Of a stretch of 64,000 bases of DNA, positions 1 through 9,066 are shown one piece after another (within the stretch, counting starts at the first letter, position 1; each line of letters begins with the position of its first letter). Source of the DNA: Solen grandis. Lineage: Eukaryota; Mollusca; Bivalvia; Adapedonta; Solenidae. The stretch is from positions 38,660,815 to 38,724,814 of the forward strand of contig CM037794.1 of assembly GCA_021229015.1 (NCBI GenBank), in the 5' to 3' direction. The notes below the pieces were generated by a model. It did no database searches. It had not been told where the DNA came from and was given only the letters and a program-made list of their open reading frames with translations. A program made the position numbers and the translations under genes.

Positions 1-51
1 TTTAAGAATTTAGAACAAATATAAAAAAAAAATCTCCACTAGCTTTTGAAA

Positions 52-897
52 ACAAAAAATCAATACTCCACTTTGAATTTGGTTATTTTTGCACTTTTAT
101 TTTAAAATGCATGCAGTGTAATTGTTTATGAACTTATAGAGAAGATTATCAAAGGTTAACCTTTTAATGCATGTGGAAGTTCAATCATTACATATAGTAT
201 CATGAAGCTATGTAACCTAAACATTAATTCTTTGAAAATATAATAATCTCAAATTAATTAAACAGGAATATTGGATATGACAAATATCACATATAGCAGG
301 AATAGTGGATATGATATACATGGCAAGAATACTGGATATTTTATTTTAATCACAACCAAAAAATAAAAAAAAAATAAACATCTTCTATTATCAAGATTCA
401 ATGGAAAAAAATTATTTCAACAAGTCATTTTGGGTATCACTATTATGCTCAACTACATATTAATAAAATATAAGTAACAAAAAATCAATACTCCACTTTA
501 AATTGGTTAATTTTACACACATTTTTTTTTAAATGCATGCATTGTAATTGTTTATGAACTTATAGAGAAGATTCTCAAAGGTTAACCTTTAAAGCATGTG
601 GAAGTTCAATCATTACATATAGTATCATGAAACTATGTAACCTAAACATTAATTCTTTAAAAATATAATAATAATCTCAAATTAATTAAACAGGAATATT
701 GGATATGACAAATATCACATATAGGAGGAATACTGGATATGATATACATGATAAGAATACTGATATTTTATTTAATCACAACCAAAAAAACAAAACAAAA
801 CTTCTATTTTCAAGATTCAATGGAAAAAAAATATTTCAACAAGTCATTTTGGATATCACTATTATGCTCAACTACATATAGACAAAATATAAGTTAC
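52..897. repeat. Tandem duplication, two copies of about 420 bp
   Basis: Copy 1 (about 52-478) and copy 2 (about 477-897) align almost end to end. Both contain CAATACTCCACTTT, GAACTTATAGAGAAGATT, CATGTGGAAGTTCAATCATT and the ATATTGGATATGACAAATAT block. The offset is 425 bp at the left and about 419 bp at the right, so the copies have small indels. Copy 2 gives short ORFs, but neither reading frame is conserved in copy 1, so I read the duplication as non-coding. Its nature (satellite or segmental duplication) is not known. Confidence 0.85.
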
Positions 898-1799
898 TGT
901 ATAATTAGAAAAAATACTTTAATACAAAAAAAACCCACTGAATTCTTTTTTTAACATCTTACTATCAAAAAAAAAAGAAGAAAATATAACATAAAAACTA
1001 CACCATGAATATACATAAAAAAAAGGCCCGGATCCAGGGCTCCAACACCCAGTGTGAAATTTCTGGATCCAGACCTGATAAAAGACTAATGTAAGCAATT
1101 ATGAATAAAAAAAAATATAATCATAATGCATATCATGAAACAAAAAACTTTTAATGTAAAAGTGTTTTATTTTGATAATTGTTTTAAGCATAATTAGCTA
1201 GCATACCAGGAGGTCTTTTGGAACAAGCACTACAATTGATAATATCTAAACTTATAAGAGCTTAAGAAGGATAATTATTACACTTTTTTTTGATATTGAA
1301 CTAATTACCAATACATTGAAAACTTTTCAGCCTCATACTCTAGTCATATCAAAGTATAAAACATACAACCGTTTTTTTTTTTTATCTATGCTATAACAAG
1401 ATGTTATATGAGAAGTAATGCTTTTATATATATAGAAAATATTTTGGAATGAATATATGGAATGAATATATGGGATATGGAAAGTAATAAGGCATTAACA
1501 TGAGACAATTTTGATATATTTAGCACCAGATAATTTGTATATTCAATTTGGTCTATATGTGATAACTTTTCACAAAAATATTAATTTATTTTCATATGAA
1601 TAAGTAAAAAAAAGCACATCTATAATGGTGTTAATTGATTTATATATTATAAAAAAAAATAAAACTTACAGATGTATTCTATTTTTTAAGTAATTAAGAA
1701 GTTTAAACCAGTGATAGTATTTTAGAAATTATTTGAATTCTAAACACAATTTGAAAATGTTAACACCATACTTTAATTTGAACTCTATGTATCTCTGTT
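898..1799. other. AT-rich stretch without recognisable gene
   Basis: No ORF, RNA gene or repeat family recognised. It holds poly-A/T runs and a short GGATCC-containing imperfect palindrome near 1028-1072. The right end may be 3' untranslated sequence of the minus-strand exon that stops at 1800-1802. Confidence 0.5.
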
Positions 1800-2069
1800 T
1801 TAATCAGATGACATAGATTGCCTTAAAGCAAATCTCGTTGGGTATCTACGAGGTGGTGGAGGAACATCATCATTTGTTATTTGAAGAATTGGTGCAGTGC
1901 TGCGTGGTGTGGATAGAACACTTTCCGAAAAGGACCTCTGCACTGGTGACATAGGGAGGAAATCAGCCTGCACTCCAAAGGCTGATATTCTTTTTATCAC
2001 AACTCCAGTTACACCAAATCAGTATAATGGTGATAACTATTCCTCCACAAACGCATATCAAGGGAATCA
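1800..2069 (-). CDS. Terminal exon: transmembrane helix and cytoplasmic tail
   Basis: On the minus strand a TTTTAG acceptor precedes a hydrophobic run (IPLICVCGGIVITIILIW). A Cys/Lys-rich stop-transfer follows, then a Ser/Pro-rich tail with PMSPVQRSF and VPPPPRRYPTRF, ending at TAA (1800-1802). The membrane helix and the tail are in different frames. The shift falls at or near an A5 run about 1996-2000, so this is either a one-base sequencing indel or a broken gene. The layout fits the end of a type I membrane receptor or mucin. It lies downstream of the mucin-like exon at 2513-3092 and could be one of two alternative last exons, the other being 2130-2430. The protein family is not recognised. 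Confidence 0.5.
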
Positions 2070-2129
2070 CTAAAACAAAAGAAAGAAATGGTGGTGTAAA
2101 TACAAAGGGGGGTTGGGGGGGGGGGGGGA

Positions 2130-2430
2130 TTACAGGTGTGTTACACATGGGCTATTATCAACATTAACGTATTCAGTAGACATTCTTTGTGAATTTGATG
2201 TGATAACATTTAAAGGTATCATATATCCCTCAGAATCTTGATATGCAAATGAGGTTTCAGAATGCTGACGTTCTTGTGTATTTTGAATATGTTGATTTTC
2301 TTGTGGATTTACTACATTAAAAAGAGAAAGGTCTGCACTGCTATCAAAACCTGAAACTAGCATATGACTTCCAAGCTGGTTCATTCGAAGAACATTTCTA
2401 CGTGCATACAAAAAAGAAAATATTACTAGG
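2130..2430 (-). CDS. Terminal exon: cytoplasmic tail with tyrosine motifs
   Basis: A long polypyrimidine tract ending TTATTTAG (minus strand) precedes this exon. It reads LVIFSFLYARRN (end of a membrane helix plus basic stop-transfer), then an acidic Gln/Ser-rich tail with GYMIPL and EYVNV, then TAA at 2130-2132. YVNV fits the Y-x-N-x consensus bound by GRB2-type SH2 domains (family knowledge). That it signals here is inference. The first half of the membrane helix must come from an upstream exon, and no phase-compatible partner is obvious in the window. Only the acceptor and the stop are well supported. Confidence 0.5.
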
Positions 2431-2512
2431 CTAAATAAAATAAAACAAAAAGAATATAGAAGAATATAATGAGGAAATTAAAAATTGTTTGAAATTGAGG
2501 GAAAAAATGAAC

Positions 2513-3092
2513 CTGTGGCAATAAACGTAGGGCTCATGTCAGTTGTACTCTCAGATAACTTCATGGTGGGACTAGGTCCATGCAGCTTGTCAGTTGTGGC
2601 ATCAGGTGACTTCTTATTGGTGGTAGGCTTGTGTGGCTTGTTAGATGTGGTATCAGGTGACTTCTTATTGGTTGTAGGCTTATGTGGCTTGTTAGATGTG
2701 GTATCGGGTGACTTCTTATTGGTGGTAGGTTCATGTGGCTTGTTAGATGTGGTATCGGGTGACTTCTTATTGGTGGTAGGTTCATGTGGCTTGTTAGATG
2801 TGGTATCGGGTGACTTCTTATTGGTGGTAGGCTTATGTGGCTTGTTAGATGTGGTATCGGGTGACTTCTTATTGGTGGTAGGTTCATGTGGCTTGTTAGA
2901 TGTGGTATCGGGTGACTTCTTATTGGTGGTAGGTTCATGTGGCTTGTTAGATGTGGTATCGGGTGAATTTCTGGTAGGGACATGGTCATGCGGTTTGACA
3001 GTTGTAACCATGGGTGACGTCTTGTCAGAGGAAGGAACATGTGGTTTGTCAGTCATGAGCCCGGGTGAAGTCCTAGTGGTGCTCTCATCATT
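2513..3092 (-). CDS. Mucin-like Thr/Ser/Pro repeat exon
   Basis: The exon is open on the minus strand from an acceptor (TTTTCTTTTCAAG) at 3093 to a weak donor (CACAG/GTTCAT) at 2512. It encodes Thr/Ser/Pro/Lys-rich sequence built on a 17-residue unit, SPDTTSNKPHEPTTNKK. The units vary mainly HEP/HKP and have degenerate copies on both sides. Such sequence is typical of densely O-glycosylated extracellular stalks. Together with the membrane-tail exons at 1800-2430 it suggests a mucin-like surface protein. The reverse frames are also open, but they are shadows of the in-register repeat. No signal peptide exon was found upstream. Confidence 0.6.
2605..2961 (-). repeat. Coding minisatellite, seven units of 51 bp
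   Basis: GGTGACTTCTTATTGG recurs at 2605, 2656, 2707, 2758, 2809, 2860 and 2911, exactly 51 bp apart. A diverged copy starts at 2962. The unit length is a multiple of three, so copy-number change keeps the frame of the mucin-like exon. The middle units are nearly identical, which suggests recent homogenisation. Confidence 0.95.
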
Positions 3093-3153
3093 CTTGAAAA
3101 GAAAATATATTTTTTGTGTCACTATTTACATTGTACACTGGATTTACATCAAG

Positions 3154-3216
3154 TTACATAGCTCAGTTGTAGAGTGGCTATCGACACATTATTATGTGGG
3201 TTCACTCCAATGAGCA
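3154..3216 (+). repeat. tRNA-like sequence, SINE head candidate
   Basis: TAGCTCAGTTGTAGAGTGG matches a pol III A box, and GGGTTCACTCC about 40 bases later resembles a B box. The acceptor stem does not pair convincingly and no CCA-proximal structure is visible, so this is a tRNA-derived SINE fragment or tRNA pseudogene, not a functional tRNA. A poly-A tract follows at about 3229-3242, as expected for a retroposed copy. Confidence 0.5.
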
Positions 3217-3244
3217 AACAATTATTTAAGAAAAAAAAAAAAGA

Positions 3245-3715
3245 CTGGAAGTGATGACTTTTCACTTTAACGTTAATTTGATCACAAGACATTATGTTGA
3301 TTTATGTAGTTATAATAAAAAAAAACTGGTTGCTTGACTGTATTCTTTGACACTCAGCAGTTTAAGATTTATGTTTTTATAAAAAAAAATAAAAAAAATA
3401 CTGGTAGGATATTCTCGTTGACACTCTGACTCAGCAGTAAAGGTTAAGACACTTTGCTGATTTATGTATTAATATAGGGTAAAGTACTCTACAGCTTTCA
3501 CAGTAGTGAAACAGCATTTTATCATGTTTTGGAATTTTTAAATTTAAACTCCGTTATTTTTCAAGTTTATGTAAATAGTATTTCAATGGATCTGTATTTC
3601 TCCCTCAGTAGTGCTGAGTAAAGCTCATTTTGTTGTTCTTCATTGAGTATGATCTTGGTTTATTGCGACTAGATTTAAATTCTAGAATAATACTTTTACT
3701 ATTAGAAAATGGTAA
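3245..3715. other. AT-rich stretch without recognisable gene
   Basis: Contains two related segments around 3245-3340 and 3345-3460 (each with 'gactcagcagt/cactcagcagt' and 'tgatttatgta'). They may be a diverged local duplication. No coding potential was recognised. Confidence 0.4.
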
Positions 3716-3871
3716 CTTACCTTACAGGAGGAGTTATTAACCACTCCAATCAATGATATGCTTCCGCCACCTACTGGTGTAAAACATGAATATACGAATG
3801 TGTTTGAGGCGATAACACCACCATATAACTTTTTTAAGAATATGGTTTTGACGATGAAATCTAGGATCTAA
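3716..3871 (+). pseudogene. Unrecognised ORF fragment at head of the compact block
   Basis: This is an open frame of about 50 codons from after a stop at 3713 to TAA at 3869-3871, with protein-like composition (MLPPPTGVKHEY, ITPPYNFFKNM). It has no upstream ATG; the first Met is about 15 codons in. It may be a C-terminal fragment of the first gene of the 3.7-6.5 kb block. No domain recognised. Confidence 0.35.
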
Positions 3872-3927
3872 TTTATCTTTATGATTTTATCTGTGTACAA
3901 ATAAACATCTACAGGTGTTGAAAGCGA

Positions 3928-4116
3928 GTGGATTATTGGTTAATAGTATATATTGACTTACTACCACAAGCGAGAATACACAGATCATATGTTATTAAAC
4001 ATTATTTAAATATCACACGATATTTAATAAATTGTGGTGAAAAGTATTTTCACAGTGATCAAAGTTATTTTAATATTGTAAAAATTATTCTCTCTTGTGT
4101 AGATACTGTGAACTAG
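3928..4116 (+). pseudogene. Short ORF, unrecognised
   Basis: A 62-codon frame lying between the preceding fragment and the peptidase-like ORF. Its composition is AT-driven (many Ile, Tyr, Asn) and no motif is visible. It may be decayed coding sequence of the same block or chance. Kept only because neighbours on the same strand are more convincing. Confidence 0.2.
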
Positions 4117-4154
4117 TAGTAGTTAATATTTTTGCTTTTTTTTAAATAGGCAAA

Positions 4155-5202
4155 ATGTATCTGAAGAAGAAACAATTACTGAAACATCCTGAATATTTTA
4201 GGTGTATGGAAAGGTTTCATGGTGGCGTGAATTTCATTAATACTAAAAACATTATAGTACCCATGCCTATTAAAATTATTCCAAAAAAATGTCCAATATT
4301 TCTTGGATTAGATTGCTATTGCTTCTACCGCTTTGATAGTATATCATATGAATGTGACCCTATTCAATATTTTAGCAGATACATTCCCTTCCCATACCTC
4401 ATATACTTTGCAGACTTCTTCCAAGTACAAAAACTCATAGAAGATTTAGATTTTTTATTTAAAATCAAGAGGCTTAACCATAAACATAATAATGTTGATT
4501 TTATCTTAAAACATTTTTTTTTCATATACACAAGACTTTGGTGCAAAAACCTGACAATTTCGTTCTTTTCTGTGAATGCTCTTGGAGTGATTAGTTCGAC
4601 TTTTTGTTCGAATTCGGAAAAAAAATGGATATAATTAACTTTTTAGAAATTTTGTTGTGTCGTTACACACTGTATTTGACGTCAAGAGACGCATACAACT
4701 TTATAAAAAGCACAGGTATAGGGTGTAGAAAATTTAGAGATACCAAATTTGTGTTAATTAAATTTGAAAGAAATGGGGTGTTGGAAAATATCACTGCAGT
4801 TAATTCAGTGTCGTATTTAAATACCCAATTTCAAATGCAGATTATAAGAAAAATTCCAGACTACCCAGTACCTCGCTTTGATACATATATAAATTATGTT
4901 CTGTATTGTAAGGATATCTTACAAAAATTAATGACTATGTTATCTGATAGAAACACAGATAAAAGTAAATTAACAATAGTTTTTCACCCAGACTCAAAAT
5001 CAAAATGTCACGGAATTACGTATTATAAACAATAATGAGAATGAAATTTAATGAGAATGAAATTCATCTTTATTTAGGAACGCATTTTTCAAAAGATCAT
5101 GTAGCTGGAACTCTGATACACGAGATGAGTCATGCGATCCTATTAAATGATCATAATTTTTGGTATACCACATGTGTTTGTCTTATGACATTAGCACGTT
5201 AA
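4155..5202 (+). pseudogene. Zinc-metallopeptidase-like ORF (HEMSH), frame-broken
   Basis: Three overlapping frames read consecutively: 4155-4634, 4604-5035, and 5035-5202. The first change occurs at an A8 run around 4618-4625 and the second near 5033-5040, inside a short direct duplication. The last segment carries LIHEMSHAI (His-Glu-x-x-His at 5119-5133) followed by NDHNFWY. An HExxH helix with a downstream Asp suggests an aspzincin (M35-like) fold (family knowledge). This is inference, because the full GTxDxxYG signature is absent. The upstream about 300 codons could be a pro-region or an unrelated domain. The two frame changes make it a pseudogene, unless they are consensus errors or programmed. 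It is the first recognisable gene of a same-strand block that continues with BIR and PC4-like ORFs. Confidence 0.5.
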
Positions 5203-5244
5203 GTAACAAAAAGGCTTAGACGCTACGCCGGACTCATTCAACAT

Positions 5245-5740
5245 TTGGGATGGTCAGTGACATTATCCAAGATAGAAATAGTGATAGTATCGGCGTCACA
5301 GATCGTTTCGAATTGTTTTAAACTCAGTTTTATCTGTGATGAGCCTTTCTTGATGGCCAGTGCACCTATGGACTGTGTCGATTGTATATCACAAAAAACC
5401 TACAAATATTTCGACGTTCGAGTTTCCACGTTTGATACTTGGTCAACACAGATAGAACCGAACTAGTATCAGTTAGCCAAAGCAGAATTCCACTATTCCG
5501 GGTACAGTGACAGTCATTTGTTTTTCTTGTCACGTAGAACTCTGTAAGTGGGAGAAAAAAGACAATCCCTGGGAAGAGCATCATTAGCATTCACCATCCT
5601 GCGATTTCCTTAAAATCGCTGGATACACTATAGGTGAAGACGTCATTGATAAATCTTCAGGATTCGAACGCAACACATACACATTTGGTGAACAATCTCC
5701 TTGGTTAAATAATAGTTTGTTTAAATCCATTTCAAAATGA
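5245..5740 (+). pseudogene. BIR (IAP-type) domain ORF with nonsense codons and frameshift
   Basis: From 5401 the frame shows the start of a baculoviral IAP repeat (RVSTFDTW, then LAKAEFHYSGYSD). It changes frame near 5505-5516 and continues with CFSC, KWEKKDNPWEEH and SPSC. The zinc ligands keep canonical Cx2C-x16-H-x6-C spacing (Cys codons 5519 and 5528, His 5579, Cys 5600). In-frame stops lie at 5464-5466 (TAG) and 5585-5587 (TAG), so the copy is dead as it stands. BIR domains bind caspases or Smac-type tetrapeptides in host IAPs and also occur in animal viruses and transposons. The tail frame ends at TGA 5738-5740, which overlaps the ATG of the next ORF by the ATGA arrangement. The upstream 5245-5400 part is unrecognised. 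Confidence 0.75.
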
Positions 5741-6147
5741 ATGACAACACAGTACACGTTTTGATAATGAACTCCTACTGTGACTTTCTATATTCAAAAG
5801 CAATGTTTAAATGTCTTAATAACGTTGTTAAAGAACAATGTTATGGGTGTGAAGTTGACCACCCATCACAGGTTCAACATCCGTCCATCATGTACGATAC
5901 ACAGGAGCACGTAAATATGTATTTTGATTTGTTGGTTACAGCAGTTAATGAAGATCTGATTCTTCTATCTTGGAGTGAGATAGTAGATTGTCTCAACATC
6001 TGTCCGGAACTTCTGGCATTACAGAAACTGAAAATATATTATAAAGACTGGTTGGATAGTATGAAAACCGGTCAGTGGCAAACAAAAATGAAGATGGTGT
6101 TGACTATCGCACATCTAGAAAATAGATTGTACTTTAACGCTAAATAA
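5737..6147 (+). CDS. Unknown Cys/His-containing ORF of the compact block
   Basis: An intact 136-codon frame starting at ATG 5737, whose first bases overlap the preceding stop (ATGA). It contains CYGCEVDHPSQVQH, a C-x2-C...D-H...H cluster that could bind metal, then a helical-looking half (ELLALQKLKIYYKDWLDSM). I do not recognise the family. Unlike its neighbours it has no break, and codons are used more evenly than in the AT-driven chance ORFs of the window. Its position between a BIR ORF and a PC4-like ORF suggests a gene of the same element. A role in replication or host interaction would be guesswork. Confidence 0.6.
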   Translation: MNDNTVHVLIMNSYCDFLYSKAMFKCLNNVVKEQCYGCEVDHPSQVQHPSIMYDTQEHVNMYFDLLVTAVNEDLILLSWSEIVDCLNICPELLALQKLKIYYKDWLDSMKTGQWQTKMKMVLTIAHLENRLYFNAK

Positions 6148-6187
6148 AGTAGTTTGTAACATGACTTTGTCATTGTAAATACCTGTA

Positions 6188-6469
6188 TTGTTCGAAAATG
6201 GACAGTTTGATAATTCAAATGGTAAATTGGTGAGGGTTTCACAAAGTATTGGTGGTGATATTGGTGGTGATAGATTCAGAGTAACGATGAACGATTTTAA
6301 ACAAAATACGTATTTTCATATAAGAGATGAAACCAAGTTGAAGCAAGTCTCGTTGCCAGTTCATGTAATGAAGGAAATAATTGAAAACTGGGATGGATGG
6401 ATGCATGTAGCCTCTGAATTTAAACCACCAAATGCAAAATGGTACACCATGCAAGGTAATATGACTTGA
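6188..6469 (+). pseudogene. PC4/p15-like single-strand-DNA-binding ORF
   Basis: The frame includes RFRVTMNDFKQNTYFHIRDE followed by KQVSLPVHVMKEIIENW. This follows the order of a PC4 (transcriptional coactivator p15) domain: beta strands with FKG..y..IRe, then the 'gisL....w..l' helix. The match is by pattern only. The frame has no ATG at its left end (first in-frame Met is inside the domain), so the start is missing or a non-ATG start is used. The frame ends at TGA 6467-6469, only about 10-20 bp before a SINE, so the SINE insertion may have trimmed the 3' region. PC4-like proteins bind ssDNA and occur in hosts, phages and large DNA viruses. Confidence 0.45.
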
Positions 6470-6479
6470 CTATTTGAGT

Positions 6480-6718
6480 TTACCGTCGCTTCGACAGTAT
6501 TTCAGTCATATAGCGATGTCCAGCTAATTACAGGTGGAGGAAGACCCCGAATGCACGGAGACATCTGGGTAGAACCACCGACCTACCGCAAGCCAGCTGG
6601 AAGGTTTCCTCACATGAATATCCGAATGACCCTGCCGGGTTTCGAACCCACGCGGTGAGGGGCTGAGTGAGTGTTAAAGTCAGCGTCTTTACCCTCTCGG
6701 CCACGGAGGCCCCCGCAA
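6480..6718 (-). mobile_element. tRNA-derived SINE with conserved 3' core
   Basis: Read on the minus strand it begins with a tRNA-like head (A box GTGGCCGAGAGGG, B box GGGTTCGAAACCC, class II-like, tRNA-Leu/Ser type). It continues through a body and ends with ATGACTGAAATACTGTCG followed by GACGGTAAAC. The same 3' block occurs in the element at 21,410-21,600. No poly-A tail is evident. The insertion sits directly downstream of the PC4-like ORF. Confidence 0.85.
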
Positions 6719-6779
6719 GGTAATCTATGAACTTATTTATTTGGTTAAATTCTATGAATGATTATGTATAATTGCCTTA

Positions 6780-6972
6780 GAACAGATGTGTCTCTGTCTC
6801 ATTCAAACTAAACAGATTAACTTCCGTGAGCGTCCGTCGTCAACAACTTTTAGTGTTTACACTCTATCATCTTCAAACGTTAAGACAATGTTTATGACCA
6901 TAATGTCTCGATTGAGTTCGATTATGGCTGAGATCCGTCAATTAGGTCAGGAGTTATGCCCCTTTTAATATT
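6780..6972. repeat. Left half of a 150-bp-unit tandem repeat, interrupted
   Basis: Contains the unit 'TTTACACTCTA...ATCTTCAAAC...ATGACCATAAT...GAGTTATGCCCCTTTTAATATTCAAA'. The same unit resumes at 9067 after the element at 6973-9066, so this is one repeat array split by a later insertion. Related units occur at 31,580-31,930, 37,620-38,560, 42,050-42,840 and 47,770-48,120. Confidence 0.85.
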
Positions 6973-9066
6973 CAAACAAGAGGGCCATGATGGCCCTGGA
7001 TCGCTCACCTGATATCATTAGGCTATGTAAAATCAAGTGACCCCTGGGGCAGAGCCAATTTTGACCCCAGGGTCATGATTTGAACAAACTGGGTAGAGGT
7101 CTATTAGCCCATGTTACATACCAAATATCTAAACTCCAGACCTTGTGGTTTTTGAGAAGAAATTTTTCTAGATTTTTTTCCAAAAAAAATCCAGTAATCC
7201 CTGGGGAGGGGCCAATATTTTCACCAAATATCTAAATGCCAGGCCATGTGTTTTCTAGTTTCCTAAAAAGAAGAATTTTCAAGTTATTTCTATATTAGCC
7301 TATGTAAAATCATGTGACCCCTGGGGCGGGGCCAAATTTGACCCCAGGGGCATGATTTGAACAAACTTGGTAGTGATCTACTAGACAATGCTGCACACCA
7401 AATATCTAAACCCTAGGCCTTGTGGTTTCTGAGAAGAAGATTTTTCAAGTTTTTCCTATATGAGCCTATGTTAAATCAAGTGACCCCTGGGGGTGGGGCC
7501 AATTTTGACCCCAGGGTCATAATTTGAACAATCTTGGTAGAGAGTCATAAGATCATGCTACATACCAAATATCTAAACTCCAGGCCTTGTGGTTTCTGAG
7601 AAGAAGATTTTTTCAAGTATTTCCTATATTAGCTTATGTTAAATCAAGTGACCCCTGGGGCAGGGCCAAATTTGACCCCAGGGTCATAATTTGAACAATC
7701 TTGGTAGAGAGTCATAAGATCATGCTACATACCAAATATCTAAACTCCAGGCCTTGTGGTTTCTGAGAAGAAGATTTTTTCAAGTATTTCCTATATTAGC
7801 TTATGTTAAATCAAGTGACCCCTGGGGCAGGGCCAAATTTGACCCCAGGGCCATGATTTTAACAAATTTGGTTGTGATCTACTAGACAGTGCTGCACACC
7901 AAATATCTAAACCCCGGGCCTTGTGGTTTCTGAGAAGAAGATTTTTCAAGTTTTTCCTATATTAGCATATGTTAAATCAAGTGACCCCTGGGGCGGGGCC
8001 AATTTTGACCCCAGGGTCATGATTTGAACAAACTTGGTAGAGATCCACCAGACAATGCTACACACCAAATATCTTAACTCTATGCCTTGTGGTTTCTGAG
8101 AAGAAGATTTTTCAAGGTTTTTTCCTATAGTAGCCTATGTTAAATCAAGTGACACCTGGGGCGGGGCCAATTTTGACCCCAGGGTCATAATTTTTACAAT
8201 CTTGGTAGAGAGTCATAAGATCATGCTACATAACAAAAATCAAAAGGCTAGGACTTGTGGTTTCTGAGAAGAAGATTTTTCAAGTTTTTCCTATATTAGC
8301 CTATGTAAAATCAGGTGACCCCTGGGGCGGGGCCAATTTTGACCCCAGGGCCATGATTTGAACAAACTTGGTAGTGATCTAATAGACAATGCTGCACACC
8401 AAATATCTAATCTCCAGGTCTTGTGGTTTCTGAGAAGAAGATTTTTCAAGTTTTTCCTATATTAGGCTATGTTAAATCACGTGACCCCTGGGGCGGGGCC
8501 AATTTTGACCCCAGGGTCATAATTTGAACAATCTTGGTAGAGAGTCATAAGATCATGCTACATACCAAAAATCAAAAGGCTAGGCCTTGTGGTTTCGGAG
8601 AAGAAGATTTTTTCAAGTTTTTCCTATATTAGCCTATGTTAAATCACGTGACCCCTGGGGCGGGGTCAATTTTGACCCCAGGGCCATAATTTGAACAATC
8701 TTGGTAGAGAGTCATAAGATCATGCTACATACCAAAAATCAAAAGGCTAGGCCTTGTGGTTTCGGAGAAGAAGATTTTTAAAATTTTCATTTTTAAAATC
8801 TATTTTTAGCTCCTGTGACCTAGATTTTTGACCAATCAAAATAATTTTAACAACTTCGGATAAGGGCCCCATAATGAACATTCCTGTGAAGTTTTATCAA
8901 AATTGACCAAGCGGTTAAGGAGAAGATGTCGTTTGAAGCAAAATGTTGACGGACGACGGACGGACGGACGACGGACGGACGACGGACGGACGGACGACGG
9001 ACGGACGGACGACGGACGAAGACCGGTCACAATAGCTCACCTTGAGCCTCTGGCTCAGGTGAGCTA
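6973..9066. mobile_element. Non-autonomous element with about ten 166-bp internal units
   Basis: The left end has the palindrome AGGGCCATGATGGCCCT then ATCGCTCACCTGA. The right end has the hairpin AGCTCACCTTGAGCC/GGCTCAGGTGAGCT. Inside, GTGACCCCTGGGGC recurs at about 7038, 7316, 7480, 7648, 7815, 7981, 8149, 8315, 8481 and 8648, a period of about 166-168 bp. An ACGG-type minisatellite precedes the right hairpin. Tandem core plus microsatellite plus 3' hairpin without target duplication is the layout of Helentron-associated (HINE/pearl-like) elements; this assignment is inference. It interrupts another repeat array cleanly (flanks at 6972 and 9067). Confidence 0.8.
8947..9018. repeat. GACGGACG-type minisatellite
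   Basis: Short tandem copies of GACGGACGGACGAC lie just inside the right hairpin of the 6973-9066 element. Similar CCGTCGTC tracts sit near the ends of the related repeats at 26,215-26,250 and 31,495-31,520. Confidence 0.9.

Noticed and set aside
2485..3213. 242-codon plus-strand ORF with VVGLCGLLDVVSGDFLL repeats
   Set aside because: Antisense shadow of the 51-bp mucin minisatellite. The minus-strand reading has splice sites and plausible composition.
3154..3216. Functional tRNA gene
   Set aside because: Box-like motifs are present but no acceptor stem pairing or intact cloverleaf; more likely a SINE remnant.
3716..6469. Assigning the compact block to a named virus family such as malacoherpesvirus
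   Set aside because: BIR and peptidase-like ORFs alone do not identify a family, and no capsid or polymerase gene lies in the block.
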